DNA of 64,000 nt from Trebonia sp963773105 (GTDB lineage Bacteria > Actinomycetota > Actinomycetes > Streptosporangiales > Streptosporangiaceae): NCBI GenBank assembly GCA_963773105.1, contig CAVZAA010000005.1, forward strand, positions 806,001 through 870,000, written 5' to 3'. Position 1 is the first letter of the stretch. Each line of letters opens with the position of its first letter. Below the pieces are notes generated by a model. It saw only the letters and a list, made by a program, of their open reading frames with translations. It was not told the DNA's origin and searched no databases. Below, in pieces: positions 8,375 through 16,887 of the stretch. Position numbers and translations under genes: made by a program.

Positions 8375-9046
8375 TCAGGCGTGCCCGACCAGCGGCACGT
8401 GGAGCGCTGCGGCGACTCTCACCAGTTCGGCGAGCGAATCGACTCGCATCTTCCGCATAACCCGGCCTCGGTGGGCCTTCACCGTGATCTCGCTGATACC
8501 GAGCTTGGTTGCGATCTGCTTGTTCAACAGACCGGAGACGACCAATGCCATAATCTCCCGTTCGCGCGGCGTGAGTGACGCGTGACGATCTCGAAGCGCG
8601 CGCAGTCCCGCGTCGTGGGCAAGTGCAATGCGGCTGCGCTCGATGGCTTCCGTGATGGCATTCAGCAGCACATCGTCGCCGAATGGCTTGGTCAGGAACT
8701 CCACTGCACCAGCCTTCATCGCCCGCACGGTGGTCGGCACGTCGCCATAACCAGTGATGAAGATGATCGGCATGTCTGCCCGATCAACGATGCACCTCTG
8801 GAGATCGAGACCATTGAGGTCGGGAAGTCTCAGATCGAGAATCACGCAGCTGGGACCATCGACGCGCGAACGTTCGAGGAACTCCTCCGCTGACGAGAAG
8901 GTTTCTGGCTGCCAGCCGACAGAGAGAATCAGCAACTCCAGTGATTCCCGCACTGATACGTCGTCGTCAACAACGAATACGACGGGGGTGCCGCGCGAGA
9001 TTATCGGTGCCCTTGATCCGCTACGCGCTTCGTCCGGTGAATTCAT
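8375..9046 (-). CDS. FixJ/NarL-type response regulator
   Basis: The 223-residue product has a receiver domain (VVFVVDDDVSVRESLELLIL, phospho-Asp in VILDLRLPDLNG, Lys in TKPFG) and a LuxR-type helix-turn-helix (LTPREREIMALVVSGLLNKQ ... ITVKAHRGRVMRKM). The whole is typical of FixJ/TodT regulators. I chose the ATG at 9044-9046, eight bases after the stop of the upstream receiver protein. It is the last gene of a four-gene operon with a PAS kinase and should be its transcriptional output. Homologous modules are best known from proteobacteria. Confidence 0.93.
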   Translation of the reverse strand: MNSPDEARSGSRAPIISRGTPVVFVVDDDVSVRESLELLILSVGWQPETFSSAEEFLERSRVDGPSCVILDLRLPDLNGLDLQRCIVDRADMPIIFITGYGDVPTTVRAMKAGAVEFLTKPFGDDVLLNAITEAIERSRIALAHDAGLRALRDRHASLTPREREIMALVVSGLLNKQIATKLGISEITVKAHRGRVMRKMRVDSLAELVRVAAALHVPLVGHA

Positions 9047-9053
9047 ACCGTCA

Positions 9054-9440
9054 TCACCCGCGAGAATACGGTCGGTGAAGCGCGGCCCTGACCGCATCCA
9101 GCAGGGCTGCCTCGCCGAACGGCTTGACTAGGCACGCTACGGCCCCGCACGCGAGCAGGCGCTGCCGGACGGACCCGTCCCCGAGGCCGGTAATGAACAC
9201 GATAGGAATCTTTTGGCGGCGCCGGGTCAGTTCCTGTTGAAGGTCGAGGCCCGACATCCCGGGCATCACGATGTCGAGGAGCAGACAGCGGGTCTCGCCG
9301 ACGACACCCGACGCGAGGAACGCTTCGGCGGATGAAAACGCCTTGGCGGCAAAACCGAACTGACGCAGCAAGTCTGGCAGTGACTCGCGCACGGACTCGT
9401 CGTCGTCGACGATCGACACCAGTGAACGCTTGCCCGTCAT
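9054..9440 (-). CDS. Stand-alone receiver-domain response regulator
   Basis: This is a 128-residue single-domain receiver with no output domain. It has acidic residues IVDDDES, the phospho-Asp in LLLDIVMPGMSGLD, the switch region VFITGLG and the Lys in VKPFGEAAL. The ATG at 9438-9440 overlaps the kinase stop (ATGA), so it is coupled to the kinase. Such proteins act as phosphate relays or sinks, here probably between the kinase and the FixJ-like regulator. Confidence 0.9.
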   Translation of the reverse strand: MTGKRSLVSIVDDDESVRESLPDLLRQFGFAAKAFSSAEAFLASGVVGETRCLLLDIVMPGMSGLDLQQELTRRRQKIPIVFITGLGDGSVRQRLLACGAVACLVKPFGEAALLDAVRAALHRPYSRG

Positions 9441-11353
9441 AAGTGCCTCATCGCGGTGCCAGCCTCTGGACCGCTCCCTTGACCGCCGGGAAGCGAAAAC
9501 GAGAAGGTGGCACCGGGACCGTCGTTTCCCTCCGCCCACAGACGCCCATGGTGTGTCTCGATGATGGAGCGACTAATCGACAGCCCGATACCCATGCCGC
9601 CGGTTTTCGTTGTGTAGAAGGCGTCAAACACCTTCTTCATGTTCTGGGGGTCGACGCCAACGCCAGCATCCCGCACACTCACGCGCACACGATCACCGTC
9701 CTCGCATTCGCTTCTGATCAGCAATTGCCGCGGGTGGTCCTGCACGTCAACCATCGCGTCGGAGGCGTTGCGGATCAGGTTCATGATGACCTGCTGGAGC
9801 TGGACCCGGTCGCCGGCGATGGCCGGGAGATCCTTGGCTAGCTCCGACCGAAGAACGACGCGGTTTCTCCGGAGGTCACTCAACGACAGCGCTATGACCT
9901 CCCGCGTGACCTCGTTCAGGTCTACCGCTTCCATCGCGGGTTCCTTATTGGTAAACAGGGCACGCACTCGCGCAATCACATCAGACGCACGGTTGCCATC
10001 GCGGATCGTCCGCCGTGCGGTTTCGCGCGCGCCGTCGACGTCCGGCGGGCCTGCGGCGAGCATCCGCAGACAGGTGCTCGCGTTCGTGATGATGCCCGAG
10101 AGCGGCTGGTTCACCTCGTGCGCGATGGACGCGGTCAAAGCACTGAGGGCGGTGGCTCTGGCAGCCTGTGCGAGCTCGGACTGTGCCTTCCCGAGCGCCT
10201 GGTCCGACAAGCGCCGTGCTGTCACGTCTTGAACGGCACCGATGTACTCCAGCCGTCCGTCCTCGTCCCGGGTGCCGCGAGCAACCATGTGCAGGTACTT
10301 GATCGAATCGTCGGGCATCTGCAGCCGGTACTCACATTCAAAGTCGGTGCCTGCGCCACGTGCCTGCTCGATGATGTCATGCAGCAACGGGATGTCTTCC
10401 GAGCGGACCCGGGATCCGATCAGCTCGGGCGTCACGGGCGCACCCCGGTCAAACTCAAAAATGCGATAAAGCTGTTCTGACCAGGTGATTTCGTCTGTCG
10501 TCACCCGCCAGGAGAAGCTTCCGGTCAAGCTGAGGCGTTGAGCCTCTCCCAGGAATGCCTCGCTGCGCCGCAATCGTTCTTTGCGTTCGGCGATGGCACG
10601 CAGATCGTTGACCGCTTCCGCTGCTTTGCGCGCCGTGATGTCCTGGAACGTCACCAGAACCCTGCGCTCTGAATGGCCCGGCAAAGCCAAAGGACGGGCA
10701 TCGAGAATCAGCGTCCGCTGGCCCTCTCCCGGAATGACCTGATCTACCTCAACGGGCTGGAACGCACGACTGCCTGCAAGCATCGCTTCGAGATTCGTAC
10801 GCAATGAGGCGAGTTCCAAGAAAAGTGTGTAGAAGGGACGATTGCCCAGCTGGATTCGCTGGTCAGCGCTCAGCACGGCGAGAGGATCGGCAACCGTGTT
10901 GAGGATCGCCTTGGCGCATTCGCGTTCGTAGATGACCTGGTCGATGCACGCGCGGAAAGCAGTCACGTTAGTGAACGTCAGCATGACGCCGGTGACCCGG
11001 CGATCCCCTTGTGCGCAAGGCGAAATCCGCGTAACGAACCACTTATCCCCGTCGCGGAAATCGGCCCGGGATTCCACTCCGCTGGCCATGACCTGGCTAC
11101 ATTGCTCTTCCAGACCGGGCAAGCCAACGAGTACCGGGATATCGCGAGAAGCCCGGCCAACGTCGGATGGCGAGAGGCGAAGCACACCCGCCGCCGCCTT
11201 ATTGAAGCCCGCGATCATGAGGTCGCGTCGCAAGACAACGACGGGAACCTCGATGGTATCGAGGATATTGATCAGACCGGCGGCAGCGTCGTCACCGTTG
11301 GCTGCCCGGAAACCAGCCCAGCCGCCGTTGAGCGTGGCGGGTTGAGCGCTCAT
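9437..11353 (-). CDS. Multi-PAS soluble sensor histidine kinase (FixL/TodS-like)
   Basis: This 638-residue kinase has no membrane helix. It has two N-terminal PAS domains (about 25-140 and 145-245) and a third PAS/PAC unit (about 265-390, ending LEYIGAVQDVTARR). The H-box is SIAHEVNQPLSGIITNAST (about 410-430), and the ATPase boxes are NLIRNASDAM, DAGVGVD and GGMGIGLSIS. HEVNQPLSG is typical of proteobacterial FixL-like kinases. It overlaps the MEDS gene before it and the receiver gene after it by 4 bases each, so all are coupled. It may sense redox state or small ligands; no haem-binding His was assigned. Confidence 0.92.
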   Translation of the reverse strand: MSAQPATLNGGWAGFRAANGDDAAAGLINILDTIEVPVVVLRRDLMIAGFNKAAAGVLRLSPSDVGRASRDIPVLVGLPGLEEQCSQVMASGVESRADFRDGDKWFVTRISPCAQGDRRVTGVMLTFTNVTAFRACIDQVIYERECAKAILNTVADPLAVLSADQRIQLGNRPFYTLFLELASLRTNLEAMLAGSRAFQPVEVDQVIPGEGQRTLILDARPLALPGHSERRVLVTFQDITARKAAEAVNDLRAIAERKERLRRSEAFLGEAQRLSLTGSFSWRVTTDEITWSEQLYRIFEFDRGAPVTPELIGSRVRSEDIPLLHDIIEQARGAGTDFECEYRLQMPDDSIKYLHMVARGTRDEDGRLEYIGAVQDVTARRLSDQALGKAQSELAQAARATALSALTASIAHEVNQPLSGIITNASTCLRMLAAGPPDVDGARETARRTIRDGNRASDVIARVRALFTNKEPAMEAVDLNEVTREVIALSLSDLRRNRVVLRSELAKDLPAIAGDRVQLQQVIMNLIRNASDAMVDVQDHPRQLLIRSECEDGDRVRVSVRDAGVGVDPQNMKKVFDAFYTTKTGGMGIGLSISRSIIETHHGRLWAEGNDGPGATFSFSLPGGQGSGPEAGTAMRHL

Positions 11354-12183
11354 CGGGCGACGCCGGAAGCGGAGTAGAGCTCGCGGCCCCGCCGGAGGAC
11401 TGGATCGGCAACCGCCGGGAGAAACTGACGCAGCGCCAGCAGCAACGCTTGGGACCGCGGCATGTTGAACGGCGGCCGATAGCGGGACAGCAGCTGGCTT
11501 TCAAGGACACGGGCCTCGTCTGGGCCGACCATCTCCCGGAGCGCACCGTCTACGGCGCGCCCCAGCCGGGCATAGTCCTCCGCTGGAATAAGGTGAGAGT
11601 GATTCGTCCCGAGCCTGGGCAGCATGTGCTCGTGAACATCGCTGTTGAAGTTGTCCATCAGGAACGAGCAGAACATCGCGATGTCAATTGATTTATTGAG
11701 CTGATCGAACAGGTCCTCGAGGTTCATGCTGGCGGCGACGTCCCCGCGCTCCCACAGGATGTTGACCATTTCTCCCCACGCACGCACTTTGGGGTAGCTC
11801 CCCCTGGCGCGCGCCTGTCCGACGATGTCCCCGAAGGCGCGGCGGAATACGGGCGGATCCGGCATAGCGCCGCGCATGAAGCGGGGTAGGACTTCGTCGG
11901 CGTCAACCACCGTCAGCTGTCCGCGTTCCCGCGCCGCATGCACATCCACGCCGTCGGCCTCGAGGCGCGGGCAGAAGGCGTTCCAGTGGCTGAGCGTCGG
12001 AAAGAGCATGACGCCCTCTCCGTTCGCGAGACCAGCCTCAGCGAACCGGCAGACGGCGCAGTTGAGGAAATCCTGATCCTGATAGAGCTGGACGATGTGA
12101 TCACCTGGGGCGGCGTCCGCCACCACCCCATCCCAGCGCTCACGGTGCATCATCATTGCCTCCGGTCCGGACGGCCTCATCAA
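11350..12183 (-). CDS. MEDS-domain (DcmR-like sensory) protein
   Basis: The 277-residue protein matches the MEDS (methanogen/methylotroph DcmR sensory) domain over about 20-200: GDHIVQLYQDQDFLNCAVCR, a central ANGEGVMLFPT segment, and VRAWGEMVNILWERGDVAAS. MEDS domains are RecA/KaiC-fold-related and usually modulate a kinase. Here it is the first gene of the operon and overlaps the kinase start by ATGA, so it probably regulates that kinase. Several Met codons lie at the N-terminus (MMRPSGPEAMMMHRER), so the start is uncertain by about 10 codons. Confidence 0.82.
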   Translation of the reverse strand: MMRPSGPEAMMMHRERWDGVVADAAPGDHIVQLYQDQDFLNCAVCRFAEAGLANGEGVMLFPTLSHWNAFCPRLEADGVDVHAARERGQLTVVDADEVLPRFMRGAMPDPPVFRRAFGDIVGQARARGSYPKVRAWGEMVNILWERGDVAASMNLEDLFDQLNKSIDIAMFCSFLMDNFNSDVHEHMLPRLGTNHSHLIPAEDYARLGRAVDGALREMVGPDEARVLESQLLSRYRPPFNMPRSQALLLALRQFLPAVADPVLRRGRELYSASGVAR

Positions 12184-12411
12184 TGTCCCCGTCGAAACCG
12201 GCGCCCCTGTGCATGAGGGGCACCCTCTGGAGGGCAGGCTGAACCGGTCCCGGCCTTCGCATCCCGTCCTCTCCTGTTGCGACGATACGCCGCCCCAGGT
12301 GAAAGGTCTATTGCACCTTGGTGCTGGGTCTGGGCTCCGGCGGAACCGACGGCGTGTAGCCGGCCTTTCCGACGCCTGAGCTCAGGCCGGGACCGGCTTG
12401 GGACGCCTATG

Positions 12412-12600
12412 TCAGAGGCCAGCGGTGGCTGTGCGTGCGCGGTCGAGGACGCCGGCGGTGGCTCCGACGTACATGTCGAGCGTGATGCGATAGTTGGCGT
12501 GGCCCGCCATGCGAGATACGTCAGTGGCGTCGAGCTTCCAGGCGGACAGGGCCGTGGTGCAGAACACGTGAAGCAGTGCCGTCGTGGTCGATCCACAGAC
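12412..12600 (-). pseudogene. Tyrosine recombinase C-terminal fragment
   Basis: The minus strand reads TALLHVFCTTALSAWKLDAT, then DVSRMAGHANYRITLDMYVG. This matches the end of a phage-type integrase: the damaged H-x-x-R region, the GH box and the catalytic Tyr in LDMYVG. Nothing upstream continues the domain and the R-H motif is degraded, so it is a relic. It could be the integrase of unit A. Confidence 0.6.
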
Positions 12601-12845
12601 CGGCGAGACAGTGGGCGGCTTCTCCGGCGCACAAACGCTGAACCTGAAGATCTTCCGGGTGTCACCAGGCGGAAGCACGTGCATCCCGCTGTTCATCGGC
12701 ACAGCCAGCTCAAGACCCCAGCTCGGCTACGCAATCCCGCCGGGGGAATGGGGCATCCAGGCAACGCTGACACTCGGCCCCCCAGGGAATCCCGTCGGCG
12801 CACGCCGATCCTGCCTCTGACGGTCACTGCCTAACCGCTTGACAG

Positions 12846-13028
12846 CTATAAGAGCATCAAGGTCAGGTCAGGCGGGTCTGCGGGTGCTCGATCTCGTCGG
12901 CCACCGCGCTGCTCGTTCAGCCGTGCGATTACCGCTTCGGCCTCGTCTTGGGTCTTGGCCATTGAGCCCCAGCCCGTCATGATCTTGTCGTCATACCCAA
13001 GGCCGACCCACCGGCCTGACATGTGCAT
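12846..13028 (-). CDS. Small hypothetical protein
   Basis: This 60-codon frame begins MHMSGRWVGLGYDDKIMTGW and has an amphipathic helix (KTQDEAEAVIARLNEQRGG). The composition is protein-like and resembles short actinobacterial proteins near mobile DNA, but no family is assigned. A second Met at codon 3 could be the start. It lies just outside the IS21-type element. Confidence 0.4.
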   Translation of the reverse strand: MHMSGRWVGLGYDDKIMTGWGSMAKTQDEAEAVIARLNEQRGGRRDRAPADPPDLTLMLL

Positions 13029-13445
13029 GGGACGGACAGTGATCGACGGGCGCAGCTCTGCGCTGAGGGCGGCGCTGTCGCTCGCGCCGCGCGCCCGAAC
13101 CTGTCACCCGTGGCGAGTGTCCGCAACGACCCGCAGTCAGTAACAGCGACCGGCACGCGCCGGAGTCCTCGACCACCAGGGCGACGAGCACCGCAGCCAA
13201 GTCACGGCCGGTCGCCCCGGAGACTCCAAATCGATCGGTCGCCAGTGGCCACCAGGCGACGCGGCCGAGCATGTAGCGTCATGCGGCGAGGCGTACAGAC
13301 TGCCAAGCTTATCGCAGGTAATGCAACGTTTTCGCTGATGCGAACGGGGAGTGTCAACGCCGTTCGAAAATTGACCCCTTTCCAACGGGTGAATTCTGAC
13401 CCCTTGGTCTGGGCGGCTGGTTACGTTGCGTGGTTCGCAGTTGGT

Positions 13446-13760
13446 CTAGTAGTCGTAGGGCCACCTGCTGTCGGCGACTGGGGAGTCGGGGCTGTAGCGG
13501 AGTTCGGCCTGCTCGGGGCTGGTTGCGAGGGCGGTGGCGATGTCGTGCCAGGTTGCGCCGTTCTCGCGCGCGTCGTTGGCGAGCTGGGGGATCATCCGTT
13601 CGGCCTGGTCGATGAGGCTGGCGATCAGGGTCATGGCGGCGAGCGGGTCGCCGAGCCATTTCCCGCGCCGTTCGGCGAGCTGGTAGAGCACGTCGTCGAC
13701 GAGGTTGTAGGTGTCGTCGCCGCTGCGCGGCGGCTCTGGGGTCAGCGGTTCGGGGGTCAC
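13446..13760 (-). CDS. Small helical accessory protein of the IS21-type element
   Basis: The 104-residue product starts at a GTG that overlaps the istB stop (GTGA). It is mostly alpha-helical (DTYNLVDDVLYQLAERRGKW ... PLAAMTLIASLIDQAERMIP), then has a helix-turn-helix-like stretch (ENGATWHDIATALATSPEQA) and an acidic tail ending RWPYDY. The helix-turn-helix look is weak. It is not part of canonical IS21, which has only istA and istB. Coupled translation suggests a role in transposition or its control; the function is unknown. Confidence 0.75.
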   Translation of the reverse strand: MTPEPLTPEPPRSGDDTYNLVDDVLYQLAERRGKWLGDPLAAMTLIASLIDQAERMIPQLANDARENGATWHDIATALATSPEQAELRYSPDSPVADSRWPYDY

Positions 13761-14545
13761 CGGGCGTCCTTGGGGGTGGCGGCGGCGGGGCGGGGGATGC
13801 GGCCGAGGTCGCGGTCCTTGAGGCGGTAGCTGTCGCCTTTGAGGCTGATGATGTCGGCGTGGTGGACGAGGCGGTCGATCATGGCGGCGGCGACGGTGTT
13901 GTCGCCGAAGATCTCGCCCCAGCCGCTGAATGCCTTGTTGCTGGTGACGATGACGCTGGCGGTCTCGTAGCGGGCGGAGACGAGCTGGAAGAACAGGTTC
14001 GCGGCCTCGGCCTCGAAGGGGATGTAGCCGATCTCGTCGATGATCAGGAGGGGGTAGCGGCTCAGGCGGGCGATCTCCTGCTGGAGGCGGCCGGCGCGGT
14101 GGGCTGCGGTGAGCCGGTCGGTCCAGGCGGCGGCGGTGGCGAACAGGACGCGGTGCCCGGCCTGGCAGGCCCTGACGCCGAGGCCTGTGGCGAGCATGGT
14201 CTTGCCGGTGCCGGGCGGGCCGAGGAGCACGATGTTGGTCTTCGCGGTGATGAAGTCGAGGGTGGCCAGGTGCAGGATGTGGTCGCGTTTGACCGACCGC
14301 TGGTGGTCGAAGTCGAAGTCCTCGATCACCTTGCGGGCGGGGAACCCGGCCGCGCGGATGCGGTTGGCGGCGCCGTGGGCGCCGCGGGTGCTGACCTCGG
14401 CCTCCAGGCAGGCGGCGAGGTACTCCTGGTGGGTCCAGCCGGCCTCGCGGGCGGTGGCGGCGAGCCGCTCGGCGGAGTCCCGCAGCGCGGGGGCCTTGAG
14501 GGCGCGGGCGAGGTAGGCGATCTGGCTGGCGGTCTCGCTGGTCAT
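13757..14545 (-). CDS. istB: IS21-family ATP-binding helper protein IstB
   Basis: This 262-residue AAA+ ATPase activates the IstA transposase and selects the target. Walker A is LLGPPGTGKTMLATGLG (about 100-116), Walker B is LLIIDEIGYIP, and the sensor segment is VIVTSNKAFSGWGEIFGD. An N-terminal helical domain (about 1-80) contacts IstA. Its ATG (14543-14545) overlaps the stop of the zinc-finger/coiled-coil gene. Length matches the family, so it appears intact. Confidence 0.93.
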   Translation of the reverse strand: MTSETASQIAYLARALKAPALRDSAERLAATAREAGWTHQEYLAACLEAEVSTRGAHGAANRIRAAGFPARKVIEDFDFDHQRSVKRDHILHLATLDFITAKTNIVLLGPPGTGKTMLATGLGVRACQAGHRVLFATAAAWTDRLTAAHRAGRLQQEIARLSRYPLLIIDEIGYIPFEAEAANLFFQLVSARYETASVIVTSNKAFSGWGEIFGDNTVAAAMIDRLVHHADIISLKGDSYRLKDRDLGRIPRPAAATPKDAR

Positions 14546-15291
14546 GGCTTCTCCGTGGTGGTCGCGGTGCGGTTCCTGGTCCTGGCGGGCCGCGGCGGGA
14601 CGGCCGCGGCGGTGAGCTTGTCGGTGAGGGCGCGGCGCTCGGCGCGCTCGGCGTCCAGGGCTTCCTCGGCTCGCTCGGCGCGGCCGATCGCCGCGTCGGC
14701 GAGCGCCCGGGCGGCAGCGGCCTGCGCCTGGCACGACGCCTGCAGGGCGTCGGCGGCCTCCAGTTGCCCGGCAAGGCCGGCGGCCTGCTGCCGCAGCTGG
14801 CCGGCCTGGGCTTCGGCCGCTTGCGCGCGGGCCTCGGCAGCCGAGCGGGCGGCGTCGGCGGCGTCGGCGGCCTCCCATGCCGCGGCGGCTGATTCGGCGG
14901 ACTCGGCGGCCTGCGCGGACGCGGTGGCCGCGTGCGCCTCGGCGCGGCGGCGGGCGGCCTCGGCCTCGGCCAGCACCGCGGCGACCCTGCCGGGATCAGC
15001 CGCAGCGACCTGGGCCATGGCCTGGGCTGCCAGCCGGGACGCCTCCGCGATCAGCTGCGCCAGCCGGCCCAGCGCCGCTTCCGGCCCGTCGCCGGGCGGC
15101 GGCGGGGGCGCGGCCGCCTGGCCGCGCATCGCGTTGTAGTGCCGGACGCGGCACTCGTCGCTGCAGAACTGGCGTGACCTGCCGCGCTCGCCGGGCGGCA
15201 GCGGCCTGCCGCACCCCGCGCGCTTGCAGTGCACGCCACCGTCGCCTGCGGGAACGCCCGCGCCGGCGGGCATCACGGCCGTTGTGGTCAT
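14542..15291 (-). CDS. Zinc-finger plus coiled-coil passenger protein in IS21-type element
   Basis: This 249-residue protein is encoded between istA and istB. After a short leader it has a Cys cluster (CKRAGCGRPLPPG then RQFCSDECRVRHYN), a treble-clef-like zinc finger at about 20-55. An Ala-rich coiled coil of about 150 residues follows (AEAARRRAEAHAATASAQAA and similar), then a basic tail. The ATG at 15289-15291 has AAGGAGG at proper spacing. The stop overlaps istB by ATGA. Canonical IS21 lacks such a gene. It may be a DNA-binding scaffold or a transposition regulator. Confidence 0.8.
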   Translation of the reverse strand: MTTTAVMPAGAGVPAGDGGVHCKRAGCGRPLPPGERGRSRQFCSDECRVRHYNAMRGQAAAPPPPPGDGPEAALGRLAQLIAEASRLAAQAMAQVAAADPGRVAAVLAEAEAARRRAEAHAATASAQAAESAESAAAAWEAADAADAARSAAEARAQAAEAQAGQLRQQAAGLAGQLEAADALQASCQAQAAAARALADAAIGRAERAEEALDAERAERRALTDKLTAAAVPPRPARTRNRTATTTEKP

Positions 15292-15382
15292 CAGGGGAGC
15301 CTCCTTGGATTTCATTTCGCTTCGTTTCATTTCGTTTCGCGTCACGCGCGGCGCGGGCAGGGCCGCGCCGGCGGGAAGGGGA

Positions 15383-16633
15383 TCAGGCGACCTCGCCGCC
15401 GCCGAGCAGCGCGTCATAGCGGGACAGGTCCCGCTGCTCGACCTCGACGGCGGCGGGCGGCGCGGCGAGCCTCGCGCGCAGCCGCTCGGCGCGCATCACG
15501 TCGGCCGCCGCCTTGTGCCCGGGGTCGGTGACCGTCTGGTGCGCGACCCAGGACCGGTCATGGCAGGCCACCAGCCGGCCCTCGCACGCCACCGTGACCT
15601 GCTCCAGGTCCGCGCGGACATCGACCATCCGGCCGATCACCGCCGGGTCGACGGAGTAATCGCAGGTGTCGATCCGCACGTAGTGATCACGCGGCAGCCG
15701 GACCTGGCTATGCCAGCCCAGCGACTGCTCCGCGATCGGCGGCAGCGGCGCCATCGCGGCCCGGTCCGCGGCGATCCGGTCCGCCGGCGCGCACCCCAGC
15801 ACCCGCTTGACCCGGCTGTTCGCCAGCAGCATCCACTCGCTCATCTGGGCGTTGAAGTCAGCCGGCGACGCGAACGCCCGGCCCGGCAGGAACGACCGCT
15901 CCAGGTAGTCGTTGTTCCGCTCGACGATCCCCTTGTGCTCCGGCTCCCGCGGCGGCAGCACCACCACCTCGCAGCCCAGCAGGCCGCGGAACTCCGCGAA
16001 CTGCCGCGACAGGACCGGCGGCCGGCCGCGGCCGCGGAACTTCCCGACCCCGCCCTCGTTGTCCCAGACCAGCTGCCCCGGGACCCCGCCGAGCTGCTGC
16101 AGCAGCCGCCACGTGCCCAGCACCAGATCCTCGGCGTGCCGCGACGGGATCATCAGCGCGAGCATCCACCGCGAGTACCCCGACGCCATCACCAGCACCG
16201 GAGGCACGTCCCTGCCCGCAGCCACCGTCCCGTGCCCCAGCGGGATCTCCGCCGGCGGGAACCAGAAGTCGTCCTGCACCCGCTCGCCCGGCTCATACGA
16301 CGTCCGCGACACCGGATCAGCCGGCAGGTAGAACGGCCGCAGCCCCGCGACCTTCTCCCGCAGCACCGTGATCGACCGGTCCCACCCGATCCGCTCCGCG
16401 ATCACCGTCGCCGGCATCGTCGCGCACAGCGCCAGCTGCTCCCGGATCGCCGGCTCGGCCGCATCAGCGATCGAGCCCCTCGGCGCACGCTGGTACCGAG
16501 GGACCTCCTCGGCCCGCAACGCCCTGCGCACCGTGTTCTTCGAGACCCCGAGCTTCCGCGCGATCGCCTTGATCGGCAGGCCCTCAGACCTGTGCAGGCG
16601 CCGGATCTCAGCCCACTCATCCAAAGTAATCAC
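15383..16633 (-). CDS. istA: IS21-family transposase IstA
   Basis: The 416-residue DDE transposase starts with a helix-turn-helix (LDEWAEIRRLHRSEGLPIKA ... LGVSKNTVRRALR). Its RNase-H-like core has acidic residues in QDDFWFPP, VWDNEGG and the Glu of KGIVERNNDYLE. I chose GTG 16631-16633 because it precedes the helix-turn-helix. It appears full length. Its stop is about 90 bases from the next gene, which has its own strong ribosome site. Confidence 0.92.
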   Translation of the reverse strand: MITLDEWAEIRRLHRSEGLPIKAIARKLGVSKNTVRRALRAEEVPRYQRAPRGSIADAAEPAIREQLALCATMPATVIAERIGWDRSITVLREKVAGLRPFYLPADPVSRTSYEPGERVQDDFWFPPAEIPLGHGTVAAGRDVPPVLVMASGYSRWMLALMIPSRHAEDLVLGTWRLLQQLGGVPGQLVWDNEGGVGKFRGRGRPPVLSRQFAEFRGLLGCEVVVLPPREPEHKGIVERNNDYLERSFLPGRAFASPADFNAQMSEWMLLANSRVKRVLGCAPADRIAADRAAMAPLPPIAEQSLGWHSQVRLPRDHYVRIDTCDYSVDPAVIGRMVDVRADLEQVTVACEGRLVACHDRSWVAHQTVTDPGHKAAADVMRAERLRARLAAPPAAVEVEQRDLSRYDALLGGGEVA

Positions 16634-16718
16634 AGACCCCTTCTGCCACGCCCGGTGACCAGAGGGGGTCAACTTTCAGACGTTGCTAAGGGGTCAGTTT
16701 TCAGGCGTCACCGACAGG

Positions 16719-16763
16719 GGAGCCGGTGAGCGGATTCGAACCACTGACCGTCCGCTTACAAGG
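16719..16763 (-). repeat. att site 2: 3' part of tRNA-Thr
   Basis: This is a 45-base copy of the tRNA-Thr 3' half with one substitution (AACCACTGA for AACCGCTGA) compared with 61054-61098. Its first bases are part of the GGGGAG duplication made by the IS21-type insertion, so before that insertion this att site directly joined the DNA now at 13351. Confidence 0.85.
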
Positions 16764-16771
16764 TCAATCGC

Positions 16772-16887
16772 GCTAAGCGCTGTGCAGACCTGCGAAAACG
16801 GAAGTCGCCGACGAGCGCAACCACGCTAGGCGGAAGGTGCGTGTTCGACGCTAACAGGGTTCGCTGCGCCCCGTCCACCTGCGGGGT
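16772..16887. repeat. Direct repeat flanking att site 2 (partner at 5207-5305)
   Basis: This segment starts GCTAAGCGCTGTGCAG and includes CGACGAGCG and GACGCTAACAGGGTTCG. It matches the DNA beside att site 1 apart from a short insertion. It suggests that units A and B came from related integrating elements. Confidence 0.7.

Larger units (their letters stand above)
13352..16716 (-). mobile_element. Complete IS21-family element with two extra genes
   Basis: The element is bounded by TGTC...GACA. Its imperfect terminal inverted repeats of about 50 bases each contain two copies of a TGA-x(4-6)-TGACCCC motif. A 6-base direct repeat GGGGAG flanks it exactly (13346-13351 and 16717-16722). It carries four minus-strand genes: a DDE transposase (IstA), a zinc-finger/coiled-coil protein, the AAA ATPase IstB, and a small helical protein. 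The last three overlap at ATGA or GTGA junctions. The target was the 3' edge of a tRNA-Thr fragment. Confidence 0.9.

Noticed and set aside
13446..14774. 442-codon minus-strand frame overlapping istB
   Set aside because: Only its last ~104 codons, downstream of istB, are protein-like and coupled; the rest is shadow of istB.
15224..16729. Long open frame on the plus strand opposite istA
   Set aside because: It is the antisense shadow of the transposase gene. GC-rich codon bias keeps such frames open, and its residues (Arg/Pro/His runs) are not protein-like.
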